Positions 29,136 through 38,575 of a stretch of DNA of 64,000 bases are shown here, piece after piece. A program made the position numbers and the translations under genes. Under the pieces are notes generated by a model that saw nothing but the letters and a program-made list of their open reading frames with translations, was not told where the DNA came from and did no database searches. Source of the DNA: Denitrificimonas caeni. GTDB taxonomy: Bacteria > Pseudomonadota > Gammaproteobacteria > Pseudomonadales > Pseudomonadaceae. The stretch spans positions 372,001 through 436,000 of the forward strand of contig NZ_CAJHOA010000001.1 of assembly GCF_905120345.1 (NCBI RefSeq), read 5' to 3'. Each line of letters starts with the position of its first letter. Within the stretch, counting starts at the first letter, position 1.

Positions 29136-30926
29136 GTGTCAAAAATCATCAACAATAAAGACTTAGAGTTTCTCCTCTATCAGGTATTTAACGCTGAACA
29201 ACTGACTGAACTGCCGCGTTTTGCTGAGCATGATCGCAGCACGTTTGACGCCATTTTAAATACCGCAGAACGCATTGCCGTTGACTACTTTGCGCCACAT
29301 AACGCTAAAGCCGATGCGAACGAGCCACAGTTTGATGGTCAAACAGTCACCACCATTAGCGAAGTCAAAGACGCTTGGCGGCACTTTGCCGAATCCGGTT
29401 TGCTCTGTGCCAAACACGACTACGCCGCAGGTGGCATGCAACTGCCCGCACTGCTGCAGATGGCCGCGAACACCTTCTTTATGTCGGCGAACCCCGCCAG
29501 CGCGGGTTACCCTTTTCTTACCAGCGCGGCAGCCAATGTGATTCACACCTTTGCCAATGACCAGCAAAAAGCCATGTTTATCCCCGCGCTGTTCAGTGGT
29601 CGTTTTGCCGGAACCATGGCATTAACTGAGCCTGATGTGGGTTCATCTTTGGGCGATATCAGTAGTAAGGCTGTACTCGCAAAGGATGGTAGCTATCGGA
29701 TTAAAGGTCAGAAAATGTACATTTCTGGCGGCGATCAAGATATCACCGAGAACATTGTGCACTTAGTCTTGGCACGGATTGAGGGCGCAGCAAAAGGAGT
29801 GAAAGGTATCTCATTGTTTATTGTGCCTAAGTTCATCACTCATGCAGATGGCTCCTTAGGCGAACGCAATGACGTGCAACTGGCGGGCTTATTACACAAG
29901 ATGGGTTACCGCGGCACCACCTCTACCGTGCTCAACTTTGGTGAGCACGACAATTGCGTCGGCTACTTACTCGGTGAACCCGGTAAGGGCTTAATGTATA
30001 TGTTCAAAATGATGAACGAGGCGCGGATTGGTGTGGGTCTCGGTGCCGCGATGATTGGTTATCGTGGTTACTTAGAATCTTTAGACTATGCACGCAACCG
30101 TCCACAAGGCCGCGCTGCCACAGAGAAAAGTCCCGACAGCAAACCGATAAACATCATCGAACATAGCGATGTAAAGCGTATGCTGTTAGCGCAAAAATCC
30201 TATGTTGAAGGCTCGCTAGCGCTGTGTTTATTAGCTGCTCGTTTAGTGGATGAGCAAGAAGCTGGGCACGATGCAGATGCTGGTATTTTGCTGGATTTGC
30301 TGACACCGATGGTCAAATCATTTCCTTCCTTTTATGGCCCACGCGCCAACGATTTAGCCATTCAAGTGCTGGGCGGTGCGGGCTACACCCGCGAGTATCC
30401 AGTGGAACAGTGCTACCGCGATAACCGCTTAAATCCAATTCATGAAGGCACGCACGGCATTCAGTCTTTAGATTTATTAGGCCGTAAACTTTGGCAGCAC
30501 AATGGCAAAGGTCTAAAACTACTGATGGCGCGTATGCATAGCACCCTTGCCTCTGCTATGCACAAACCACAACTGAGTGAACTGGTCAGCGAGTTCGAGC
30601 ACTACTTGACTCTGGTACAAACCACTACCTTAAAACTCGGCGCTGCACTACAACAAGGCCAAGTCAACCAAGCACTGGCCAACTCAGCGCTGTATTTGGA
30701 TATGCTGGGCAAAACCGTAGTTGGCTGGCTGTGGTTAGAAATGGCTGATAAAGCACTGGATACTTTTGCAGACTCAAGCAATAGCGAAGATCAAAATTTT
30801 CTTGCTGGTAAGTTACAAGCCGCACACTACTTTATTCGCTGGGAATTGCCTGAAGTGGAACTGCAAGCGCGCTTGCTGCAACGCTTTGACCGCACCTGTT
30901 TAGATATGCATAGCGACTGGTTTTAG
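29136..30926 (+). CDS. Acyl-CoA dehydrogenase, long form (DmdC-like)
   Basis: FAD enzyme of beta-oxidation, 596 residues, the long type with extra N- and C-terminal domains, related to PA-type dehydrogenases and methylmercaptopropionyl-CoA dehydrogenase. Seen: MALTEPDVGSSLGDISSKAV (FAD/substrate loop), KMYISGGDQDITENIVHLVL, MNEARIGVGLGAAMIGYRGY and QVLGGAGYTREYPVEQCYRD NRLNPIHEGTHGIQ (catalytic Glu region). GTG 29136 with TGGAG upstream is favoured over the TTG at 29124. The crotonase gene follows after 38 bases, making a two-gene unit. Confidence 0.92.
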   Translation: MSKIINNKDLEFLLYQVFNAEQLTELPRFAEHDRSTFDAILNTAERIAVDYFAPHNAKADANEPQFDGQTVTTISEVKDAWRHFAESGLLCAKHDYAAGGMQLPALLQMAANTFFMSANPASAGYPFLTSAAANVIHTFANDQQKAMFIPALFSGRFAGTMALTEPDVGSSLGDISSKAVLAKDGSYRIKGQKMYISGGDQDITENIVHLVLARIEGAAKGVKGISLFIVPKFITHADGSLGERNDVQLAGLLHKMGYRGTTSTVLNFGEHDNCVGYLLGEPGKGLMYMFKMMNEARIGVGLGAAMIGYRGYLESLDYARNRPQGRAATEKSPDSKPINIIEHSDVKRMLLAQKSYVEGSLALCLLAARLVDEQEAGHDADAGILLDLLTPMVKSFPSFYGPRANDLAIQVLGGAGYTREYPVEQCYRDNRLNPIHEGTHGIQSLDLLGRKLWQHNGKGLKLLMARMHSTLASAMHKPQLSELVSEFEHYLTLVQTTTLKLGAALQQGQVNQALANSALYLDMLGKTVVGWLWLEMADKALDTFADSSNSEDQNFLAGKLQAAHYFIRWELPEVELQARLLQRFDRTCLDMHSDWF

Positions 30927-30964
30927 GCTATGTTCTAGTCACAGCTAATGATTAAGGAGTTGCC

Positions 30965-31753
30965 ATGAGTAACGCTGATAAAGTGCTGATTGCAGCCAGT
31001 GAGCATATTCTCACTATAACTTTTAACCGTCCGGACAAGCTCAATGCACTGGATCCAGAAAGCTATCATTTGCTCGCGCAAGCGTTACACCGTTTACAGC
31101 ACGATGACGATCTGCGAGTTGGCATTATTCAAGCCAACGGCAAGCACTTTACCGCAGGATTAGAGTTGGATAAGTGGGCACCTTTATTTGCTCAAGGTCA
31201 GGCTTTGGCAGTGGCAGAAGGTGAAATTGATCCTTACGGCATCGCTGGCGAAATATTGACTAAACCTTTAGTCATTGCCGCACAAGGCCTGTGCTATACC
31301 TCAGGTCTTGAGTTATTGCTCAACAGCGATATTCGTTTAGCCACAGCACAAACCCGCTTTGCTCAATTGGAGGTACAGCGCGGTATTTATCCCTGTGGCG
31401 GCGGTACAGTGCGTTTACCGGAAGAAATCGGCTGGGCCCGTGCGCAACGTTATTTACTCACTGGCGATGAATTTAGCGGCCAACAAGCGTATGACTGGGG
31501 CATGCTCACCGAACTGTGTGAAGCGCAACAGCTGCAAGCACGCGCGCGCGAGCTGGCGTTAAAAGTAGCTGCGGCGGCACCGTTGGGCGTACAAGCTGCA
31601 CTCAAGTCCGCAAAAATAGCCCGCCTGCACGGTGACAATGCTGCTTTAGCGCAGGTATTTGAGGATATGCCAAAGGTCATGAGCAGCGAGGATGCCGCAG
31701 AAGGAGTGCGCTCCTTTATGGAGCGACGGGCAGCGGCTTTTAAGGGCCGCTAG
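30965..31753 (+). CDS. Enoyl-CoA hydratase/isomerase (crotonase) family protein
   Basis: 262 residues. The crotonase oxyanion-hole elements are visible: NGKHFTAGLELDKWAPLFAQ (first loop) and AAQGLCYTSGLELLLNSDIR (second), then YPCGGGTVRLPEEIGWARAQ. The usual Glu pair of hydratases is not clear (Gly-Gly at the second position), so isomerase or another crotonase reaction is possible. AAGGAG precedes the ATG. Same strand and close to the acyl-CoA dehydrogenase, so the two steps are likely coupled. Confidence 0.88.
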   Translation: MSNADKVLIAASEHILTITFNRPDKLNALDPESYHLLAQALHRLQHDDDLRVGIIQANGKHFTAGLELDKWAPLFAQGQALAVAEGEIDPYGIAGEILTKPLVIAAQGLCYTSGLELLLNSDIRLATAQTRFAQLEVQRGIYPCGGGTVRLPEEIGWARAQRYLLTGDEFSGQQAYDWGMLTELCEAQQLQARARELALKVAAAAPLGVQAALKSAKIARLHGDNAALAQVFEDMPKVMSSEDAAEGVRSFMERRAAAFKGR

Positions 31754-31860
31754 GAGCTTACCCGCTCTCTATTGCGGGCGATCCGCCGCGCTCCATTCCC
31801 TCCACATCACCAGTCGCCATAATGCTCGATTGTATTTGCCAGCTATGTACGGTTAACGTT

Positions 31861-34800
31861 CTATACAATCGTCTCTTTTGCCTCCACTGGTATACGGAAA
31901 ATCACCACATACAACAACGGCACGACCACTAACGTCAAGATAGTAGCAAAGGTCAGACCAAACATAATGACCACAGCCATACTCTTAAAGAACGGGTCAA
32001 AGAGTAACGGCGCAACTCCGAGAATGGTGGTGAAGGCACCGAGAAATACCGGACGAGCACGACTCACAGACGCATCGATCACCGCAATAAAGCCAGCTTT
32101 ACCTTCGCGTATTTCCACATCGGCTTGATCGACCAAGACAATCGAGTTTTTCACCAGCATTCCCACCAAGCTTAGGCAACCTAAAATCGCCATAAACTCA
32201 AAGGGCACTTGGAAGATGACTAAACCAACCGTCACACCAATAATGGCCAGCGGCGCAGTCAGCCAGATGACCAAAGGCTGACGTAGTGCGTTAAACATCA
32301 GCACCACGGCCAAGATCATTGCGGTAAAGCCATAAGGAGCGGAAATCGCTAAACCTTCGTTAGACTCCTTCGAGTCGTTATACTCACCATGCCACTCCAT
32401 GCTGTAACCTGGAGGCAGCTCGATGGCTTCAACTTTAGGTTTGAGTCGATCGAATAAAGGATTGGACTGCTGACCTGGCAAGGGATCGGCTTGGGCCATA
32501 ATGGTTGGAAAACGATCCACTCGACGTAAAATCGCATCCGACCACTCGACTTTCACATCACTGACCAACTGACTCATTGGTAAGTATTTTTTTGCCGTCG
32601 GACTGTACACCTGTACGTTTTCGACATCTTGAGCTTGTGTACGCTCGTCATAAGGTGCGCGAGCAATAATCGGAATCAGCTTATCTTTTTCACGATAGAC
32701 CCCCACTCGTGCACCGGTAAAAGTACGGTTCAGTGCTTGGCTGATCTGGGTAATATCAACCCCAGCACGGCGTGCCGCCACTTCATTGACCACAGGTCGA
32801 AGTACCGGTGTTTTATCACGCCAGTCATCTTGAATGGCAATCGCACCCGGATCATCAGCCATAATAGCTTTCGCTTGCTCAGCTAATTGACGCAGTACTG
32901 CTGGATCAGGTCCTTTAAAGGCCACTTCGATTTTTTTACCGCCGCCGCGGCCGAGCATAAATTTCCATACTTTAATGGCGGCCAGTGGATGACGTTCAGA
33001 CAGTTCACTCTGCAACTCATCGACCAATTCAGCGATTCCAGATGCATCGTCAACATCAATCAACAACTGACCATAACTGCTATTAGGGTCTTCAGGGCTA
33101 TACGTCAGCATAAAGCGCAAACCCCCTTGTCCAACAAAGCGAGTGACATGGGTGACGCTTTGTTTTTCATGAACATATTCCGCCATTTTCTCCAACTCTT
33201 TAGCGGTTTCACGAATATCTGATCCTTGTGGTAGATACATATCCACGACAAACTGCGGACGAGCTGAGTCAGGCATAAACCCAGGTTTTACCCAGTTAAA
33301 ACCGAAAATAGCACTGGCCAATAAACTCAGCATAACTACACCAGTGAACAAACAATGACGCAGCGCTACATTTAATAAGCCACGGTAACGGTACAAAATA
33401 CCTGTTTGCTTCTCTGCCGTGCCGTCAGGTATCACTTTGACTTTAAGCAAAGCAACACAGAATAGCGGCGTTAAAGTAACAGCAAACAACCAGCTGAGCA
33501 TCATCGAATACATGATCACCCAAAATAACGAACCGGCGTACTCGCCCATATCTGTGGGCGACAAACCAATCGCACTAAAGGCCAGAATCCCAACGACGGT
33601 GCCACCCAGCAGTGGATACTGCGTGCCTTTAACTACAGCAATGGCAGCACTGTCTGCGGCTTCGCCTTTTTCCATACGCACGATAATGCCGTCAGTGACG
33701 ACAATGGCATTATCCACCAGCATGCCTAGTGCAATAATCAATGCACCCAAGGAAATACGCTGCATGGCAATGCCATCCATATACATGGCAATTAAAGTAC
33801 CAGCGACCGTCAGCAATAAAACACTGCCAACGATAACGCCACTGCGCCACCCCATAAACACAATCAGAACTAGCACCACAATGACGACAGCAGCAACGAG
33901 GTTCGCAACAAAACCATCCACAGCTTCACGAACCGAATCAGACTGGTAGGACACAATCTGCAGATCAATACCAATAGGACGCTGCGATTCCAGCTCTTGT
34001 AAGCGCGCACGTACCGCATCGCCCACATCCACGATGTTGCCGCCAGCCACTTGGGAAATTCCTAAGCCAATTGCCGGCTGCCCATCAAAATTCATTAAAG
34101 CGCGTGGCGGCTCAATGGTTGAACGCCTGATGTTGGCAATATCCTTTAAGAAAATCACCTGCTCACCACTGGCCGAACCTAGAGCAATATTGCCTAACGC
34201 TTCAACAGAGTCGACTTGTCCTTGCGGACTAAACTGCACCCGCTGCGGGCCAATAAGCAGATTGCCTGAGTCAGTGATCACATTTTGCTGACGCAATGAT
34301 TGATAAATTTCATCTTGAGCAATACCCAACTGTGCAGCTTTAGCTGAGGAAATCTCAATAAATATCGCTTCTTCCGACTGGCCTAATGTTGCTACTCGCG
34401 CAACACCTGGGACTTGCAACAGCTCACGCTCAAGAATATCAAGATAGTCCTTGATTTCTTTTAGGGTATAGCCCTCACCCGTAACCGCAAAAAATAACGC
34501 ATACACATCACCAAAGTCATCATTGACAATCGACGGTCCTGCCCCAGGCGGCAGCTTATGCTGTGCATCATTAACTTTACGTCTGAGCTTATCCCAGATC
34601 TGCTCAAGCTCTACTTTACTTGGGGCAAACTCCAACGCTATCTCAACTTTAACCAGCGAGTTACCCATCCGCGAAACAGAGGTTACCTCTTTAATCTCTT
34701 GCAGCTGTTGCACCGCTTCTTCAATAACTTCGGTGACTTCTTCCGCCACTTGCGACGGTAAAGCGCCAGGGTATAGCGTGGTAATCGCTGCTTGGCGAAT

Positions 34801-34923
34801 CACAAATTCCGGGTCTTCAAAGCGACCCAATTTTTCATAACTGATGTAGCCTCCCAGCAACACCAACAGCACGACCATCCATGCAATCGTCCGCTTAGCG
34901 AGTGTTTGTTCAGCAATATTCAC
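31861..34923 (-). CDS. RND-family efflux permease
   Basis: 1020 residues, twelve membrane segments and two large periplasmic loops. N-terminus LAKRTIAWMVVLLVLLGGY; TM4 proton-relay region ALGMLVDNAIVVTDG, where the second of the usual two Asp residues is Asn; TM10 VGMLVKNSIVLVDQ keeps the Lys. That pattern is found in TriC-type and related proteins and less in AcrB. The periplasmic adaptor is immediately upstream. No outer-membrane factor is encoded nearby, so a shared TolC/OprM-type channel would be used. Substrate range unknown. Confidence 0.92.
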   Translation of the reverse strand: MNIAEQTLAKRTIAWMVVLLVLLGGYISYEKLGRFEDPEFVIRQAAITTLYPGALPSQVAEEVTEVIEEAVQQLQEIKEVTSVSRMGNSLVKVEIALEFAPSKVELEQIWDKLRRKVNDAQHKLPPGAGPSIVNDDFGDVYALFFAVTGEGYTLKEIKDYLDILERELLQVPGVARVATLGQSEEAIFIEISSAKAAQLGIAQDEIYQSLRQQNVITDSGNLLIGPQRVQFSPQGQVDSVEALGNIALGSASGEQVIFLKDIANIRRSTIEPPRALMNFDGQPAIGLGISQVAGGNIVDVGDAVRARLQELESQRPIGIDLQIVSYQSDSVREAVDGFVANLVAAVVIVVLVLIVFMGWRSGVIVGSVLLLTVAGTLIAMYMDGIAMQRISLGALIIALGMLVDNAIVVTDGIIVRMEKGEAADSAAIAVVKGTQYPLLGGTVVGILAFSAIGLSPTDMGEYAGSLFWVIMYSMMLSWLFAVTLTPLFCVALLKVKVIPDGTAEKQTGILYRYRGLLNVALRHCLFTGVVMLSLLASAIFGFNWVKPGFMPDSARPQFVVDMYLPQGSDIRETAKELEKMAEYVHEKQSVTHVTRFVGQGGLRFMLTYSPEDPNSSYGQLLIDVDDASGIAELVDELQSELSERHPLAAIKVWKFMLGRGGGKKIEVAFKGPDPAVLRQLAEQAKAIMADDPGAIAIQDDWRDKTPVLRPVVNEVAARRAGVDITQISQALNRTFTGARVGVYREKDKLIPIIARAPYDERTQAQDVENVQVYSPTAKKYLPMSQLVSDVKVEWSDAILRRVDRFPTIMAQADPLPGQQSNPLFDRLKPKVEAIELPPGYSMEWHGEYNDSKESNEGLAISAPYGFTAMILAVVLMFNALRQPLVIWLTAPLAIIGVTVGLVIFQVPFEFMAILGCLSLVGMLVKNSIVLVDQADVEIREGKAGFIAVIDASVSRARPVFLGAFTTILGVAPLLFDPFFKSMAVVIMFGLTFATILTLVVVPLLYVVIFRIPVEAKETIV

Positions 34924-34959
34924 TGTTTATCTACCCTATATTTATCGTCAACCCCAGAT

Positions 34960-36021
34960 TTAAAGGGGGCGAACCAACATTGCTTCTCGTAGCTGACTGA
35001 CACCGGCAGTAACGATCTGCTCACCGCCGACTAGCCCCGTCTTCACCACAACATCAGAACCGAGCACCTCACCCAGCTCGACTGCTTGCAAGGTCACTCG
35101 TGAAGTTTCAGGATCAAAGACCCAAACACCAGTCACACCATTCGCTGTAGAAAAAATAGCGTTAAGCGGCACTTTTGCCTGCCCCGTCGACACACCACCA
35201 AGCGTCTTCTGCGGCAATACATCCACTGACATACCGGGTAAAACTGTCACCTCGTAACCCGGATCAAGCGCCAGCACCACCTCATAGCTTTGCGTTTGGC
35301 TGTCACTGTCCGACGCAAAAGACTTCAGAGTAACAGGCAGTAACTGCTCAGGCTGGTCAGCAAAAACGGCGTAGCCCATCACCTGCTCAGGTTGCTTGGG
35401 TGCATTGCGCACCACGCGTTCGGGCACATTAATCACAATTTCAAGGTTATTCAGATCCTGCAGGCTAACAATAGGTTCTTTGTCTTCTACATTGCTGTAG
35501 TTTTCAACATAACGCTTAGTAATCACACCAGCAAACGGCGCAATAAGGCGAGTATCATCAAAATCTTTTTTAGCGAGAGAATAGTCGGCCTGTGCCACAT
35601 CCATTGCCGTGCGTTGCTTATCAACCTCTGCTTTGGCTACCGCTTGACTGCGCTGCCAGAGTTGCTCCACTCGGCTGTAATCGGTGCGCGCCTTATTGTA
35701 CTTAGCCAGCATTGAGCGCATTTGGATGCGATAATTGGCATCATCTAAGCGCGCGACCAACTGACCTTTTTCCAACAGTTGCCCTTCCTCAACGGGTAAC
35801 TCAATCACTCGCCCAGGCACATTAAAGGTTAAGTCTGCTCGCTGCGCTGCACGCACACGGCCGGGGAAACGTAGGCTTGACGTTTTACCTGAGGTATCTA
35901 CCACCATCATTGGTACCGGTCGTGACACCTCAACCGCCTCATCAACAGTCTCGCCTTCCCCACAGCCACTTAATCCTGTAAGGACAATGACGCTTACGAG
36001 CCAGCCAATACGCTTTATCAA
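34960..36021 (-). CDS. RND periplasmic adaptor (membrane fusion) lipoprotein
   Basis: 353 residues. Leader IGWLVSVIVLTGLSGC gives a lipobox (LSGC). The body has the adaptor order: barrel-sandwich halves around RAAQRADLTFNVPGRVIELP and LIAPFAGVITKRYVENYSN, a short alpha-hairpin between (about 100-150), beta-barrel and membrane-proximal domains to the C-terminus. TTG 36021 is the start because AGGAG lies eight bases before it; the frame remains open to a GTG at 36045. Co-transcribed with the permease 36 bases downstream. Confidence 0.9.
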   Translation of the reverse strand: MIKRIGWLVSVIVLTGLSGCGEGETVDEAVEVSRPVPMMVVDTSGKTSSLRFPGRVRAAQRADLTFNVPGRVIELPVEEGQLLEKGQLVARLDDANYRIQMRSMLAKYNKARTDYSRVEQLWQRSQAVAKAEVDKQRTAMDVAQADYSLAKKDFDDTRLIAPFAGVITKRYVENYSNVEDKEPIVSLQDLNNLEIVINVPERVVRNAPKQPEQVMGYAVFADQPEQLLPVTLKSFASDSDSQTQSYEVVLALDPGYEVTVLPGMSVDVLPQKTLGGVSTGQAKVPLNAIFSTANGVTGVWVFDPETSRVTLQAVELGEVLGSDVVVKTGLVGGEQIVTAGVSQLREAMLVRPL

Positions 36022-36127
36022 TTCTGATACTCCTGATCGATGCACTCATCAACACTGATACGACAGCGCGACACTAATACATAATTGTATAGTCTCGCTG
36101 AAGCAGAAAAACTAAGCAACGTACTCT

Positions 36128-36144
36128 ATACCCAAATTGGGTAT
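36128..36144. promoter_or_regulatory. Inverted-repeat operator candidate between adaptor gene and divergent regulator
   Basis: ATACCCAA (36128-36135), one central A, TTGGGTAT (36137-36144): perfect 8-bp arms, 38 bases before the regulator ATG. A second, looser pair ATACA-TAAT-TGTAT lies at 36077-36090, nearer the adaptor gene. The divergent regulator is the natural candidate binder. Confidence 0.55.
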
Positions 36145-36182
36145 CATTATTTTATTCAACGTTTTACCAAGAGAACACAGCA

Positions 36183-36635
36183 ATGCCGTTAAGCTACGAG
36201 AAAGTCACTCATCACTTCGGTCATATTTTTCCGACTCATATTGAGGGGTTATGTGAGTTATTAATCCTACTGCGTCAGCAATGTTTTGGGGATTTAGATT
36301 TAATGCTGATTTTAGCTATTGTCGGCTCACGCGCATTACCTGCTCGCCAGACGAGTAATATGACCTACACTGAATTTATCAATGACAATAAGAAAAACCG
36401 TCTCAACCAGCCCATTAATATCCAATCAATTGCCGAATGCAGCGGTATCGCCCGAGAAACCGTGCGCCGTAAAGTACATAAGCTCGAAGAGCTCGGCTTT
36501 ATGACACGAGACGCCAATGGCATGTTAAAAGTTACCGATAAAGCTATCGAACACTTACAGCCTGCGACTGAAGCCAGCTTACATTATTTAGTCGCGCTCA
36601 ATGAGCGTAGCGCTGCGACAGAAAAAACACAGTAA
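36183..36635 (+). CDS. Small helix-turn-helix transcriptional regulator, divergent from RND pump
   Basis: 150 residues, family not recognised by name. A helix-turn-helix is clear in QSIAECSGIARETVRRKVHK, followed by LEELGFMTRDANGMLKVT, a winged-helix pattern like MarR or Crp-type C-terminal domains. The N-terminal half (LPSYEK-like start, LCELLILLRQQCFGDLDLML) is helical and may dimerise or bind a ligand. It faces the RND adaptor across 161 bases, so control of the pump is the simplest inference. Confidence 0.75.
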   Translation: MPLSYEKVTHHFGHIFPTHIEGLCELLILLRQQCFGDLDLMLILAIVGSRALPARQTSNMTYTEFINDNKKNRLNQPINIQSIAECSGIARETVRRKVHKLEELGFMTRDANGMLKVTDKAIEHLQPATEASLHYLVALNERSAATEKTQ

Positions 36636-36697
36636 GCCTCTAGGGGGCGACGATATAAATAAAAATTCGACAGCCCCGTTCTAGCAGAGCATGCAAC

Positions 36698-37315
36698 TTA
36701 AGCACGACCTAATAATAAAAAAACCGGATAGCTGTTGCCGTTTTTATGCTCAATATTAAAAATCTCACGACAACTCAGATGTTTAAACCCAGTTTTAGCC
36801 GCCTCTTCAAGTAACTGCTGAGGATCAAAGCCAAGATGCACGACACCTTTAGCCTGATTGTCACCATGAAAACTACCATCTTCGCTATATAGGTCAATTA
36901 ACGCCAACTGCCCGCCATCCTCTAAGCATTGGTGCATACAACTTAACAGCTGCGGAATATCAGCCACATGATGCAAGGCCATACTGCTGATTACCCCCGC
37001 ATAGGTGTCACTAAGCCCGTAAAAAACATCCTGTTCAAGCGTGGTGATATTCTCTACGTTTTTCGCAGTCAGCTTAGCCAGCATGGCTGCAGACGTATCC
37101 AGCGCCGTAACCTGCTTAACATGCGCAGCCAAAGGCACACTCAAGGCGCCAGTCCCGGCACCAAAATCCAACCAATGTTGATGTTTATCCAGCGCTAATG
37201 AAGGGAACACTTTGTCAGCTAACGCCGTCAACTGCAGTGAAATAGGACTCTGTTCAAAACGTTCAGCAGCATATGTAAAATGCGTATCAGCAAGAATTTG
37301 CGGCTTTTCAAGCAT
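36698..37315 (-). CDS. Class I SAM-dependent methyltransferase
   Basis: 205 residues. Motif I WLDFGAGTGALSVPL (about 48-62), strand-2 acidic end VTALDTSAAMLAK, YAGVISSMALHHV (motif II/III) and LALIDLYSEDGSFHG. The late region resembles ubiquinone/menaquinone methyltransferase-like proteins, but the acceptor is not known. It converges on the HTH regulator gene with 62 bases between, and has a divergent partner (pirin) 217 bases away. Confidence 0.83.
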   Translation of the reverse strand: MLEKPQILADTHFTYAAERFEQSPISLQLTALADKVFPSLALDKHQHWLDFGAGTGALSVPLAAHVKQVTALDTSAAMLAKLTAKNVENITTLEQDVFYGLSDTYAGVISSMALHHVADIPQLLSCMHQCLEDGGQLALIDLYSEDGSFHGDNQAKGVVHLGFDPQQLLEEAAKTGFKHLSCREIFNIEHKNGNSYPVFLLLGRA

Positions 37316-37532
37316 GGTTAACTCCTTCTATAAAACAATATATAAATACATCAATAATATTTAATAATGATTACATAATCCATCACGTCTATCAGGCAAA
37401 CAGTTATTCCCCTACGACCTTGCCATCCATACTCGATGACAAGAACACTATGCTTTACAGAGTCGTTTTGGCTACACTGCAGCTGACCTGCGCTAAAAAC
37501 TGATTGCATCCAGTCTAACGGAGGACAACGTT

Positions 37533-38447
37533 ATGAGCCATAGCCAGTCAACACCATCACAGCCAGATAGCTCAGTTGCTACTATTCAACTATTACTACG
37601 CTCCAAAGAGAAAAATCTCGGTGGTTTTTCTGTACGTCGTAGTTTTCCAAATCCAAGCGTTAAGCATATTGGGCCATGGGTTTTCTTTGATCATATGGGT
37701 CCTGTGAGCTTTCCAGCCGGTGAAGGTGTTAATGTACGGCCACATCCACATATCAATATGGCCACGGTGACCTACTTGCTAGATGGTGAGATGCTGCATC
37801 AGGACTCCATCGGCAACATACAAAAGATCTGTCCACAGGATCTCAACTTGATGGTGGCAGGCTCTGGCATCGTGCATTCCGAACGACAATCAACTCAGGT
37901 CAAAAGCCGCTCCCACTCTATTCACGGCTTACAATTGTGGTTGGCTTTACCAGAAAAAGATGAAGAAACAGATCCAGCTTTTTATCACTATGCCGCTGAT
38001 CAGTTACCGGCTCTAAATATCGATGGTGTGCTCGTTCGAGTACTGATGGGTACTGCCTACGGTGTTAGCTCACCGGTAAAAACTTTTAGTCCAACCTTAT
38101 ATATTGAGGCGCGGCTCAGCGCTGGACAATCATTAACCTTACCTAATGCAACGATGCGCGGTCTGTATGTACTGCAGGGTGAGCTCAGAAGCGACGATGT
38201 ACACATAACACAACACACCATGGCGCTATTGGGCGCGAACGGCAACGTTGTTATTAGTGCCGAGCGTGACTCGCAAATTGTTTTAATTGGCGGAGATGAC
38301 CTGGGCCCTCGTTATCTTGACTGGAACTTTGTCTCTAGCCGCCAAGAGCGCTTGGATCAAGCGCGCCAGCAATGGATTGATCGACAATTCCCTGACATCC
38401 CAAGTGACAATCAAGAATACATCCCTTATCCGAGCGCGAAACGCTAA
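37533..38447 (+). CDS. Pirin-family bicupin protein
   Basis: 304 residues with two cupin halves. The N-terminal half carries the pirin metal site: HIGPWVFFDHMGPVSFPAGE, RPHPHINMATVTYLLDGEML (two His) and VAGSGIVHSERQ (His and Glu). Bacterial pirins include quercetin dioxygenase-like enzymes and redox-sensitive regulators; which applies here is unclear. A GGAGGACAACG run gives a good ribosome binding site. Monocistronic, with a large palindromic element after the stop. Confidence 0.88.
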   Translation: MSHSQSTPSQPDSSVATIQLLLRSKEKNLGGFSVRRSFPNPSVKHIGPWVFFDHMGPVSFPAGEGVNVRPHPHINMATVTYLLDGEMLHQDSIGNIQKICPQDLNLMVAGSGIVHSERQSTQVKSRSHSIHGLQLWLALPEKDEETDPAFYHYAADQLPALNIDGVLVRVLMGTAYGVSSPVKTFSPTLYIEARLSAGQSLTLPNATMRGLYVLQGELRSDDVHITQHTMALLGANGNVVISAERDSQIVLIGGDDLGPRYLDWNFVSSRQERLDQARQQWIDRQFPDIPSDNQEYIPYPSAKR

Positions 38448-38463
38448 TCAACCAACACTTTCA

Positions 38464-38503
38464 GATAGGTACTGCCCTAACCGTGGTTGAAGCAGTACCT
38501 ATC
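38464..38503. repeat. Inverted repeat after the pirin gene
   Basis: GATAGGTACTGC (38464-38475) and GCAGTACCTATC (38492-38503) are perfect 12-bp arms; the 16-base spacer itself contains AACC-GT-GGTT. No T-run follows, so it is a weak candidate for intrinsic termination; it may act in 3'-end processing or as a REP-like element. It lies between the convergent pirin and helicase genes. Confidence 0.8.
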
Positions 38504-38575
38504 AACAGCAGAAAGTACCAACAGGGTTGCTGCTCTAACAGTATCTCACTCACCTTTTCTATCTCGTCCAAAAGA

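Noticed and set aside
31735-31800. GC-rich inverted bits at the end of the crotonase gene
   Set aside because: Imperfect, partly coding, and not followed by a T-run; not a convincing terminator.
33419-33949. 176-codon frame antisense to the RND permease
   Set aside because: Shadow of the permease coding strand; no start signals and no recognisable domain.
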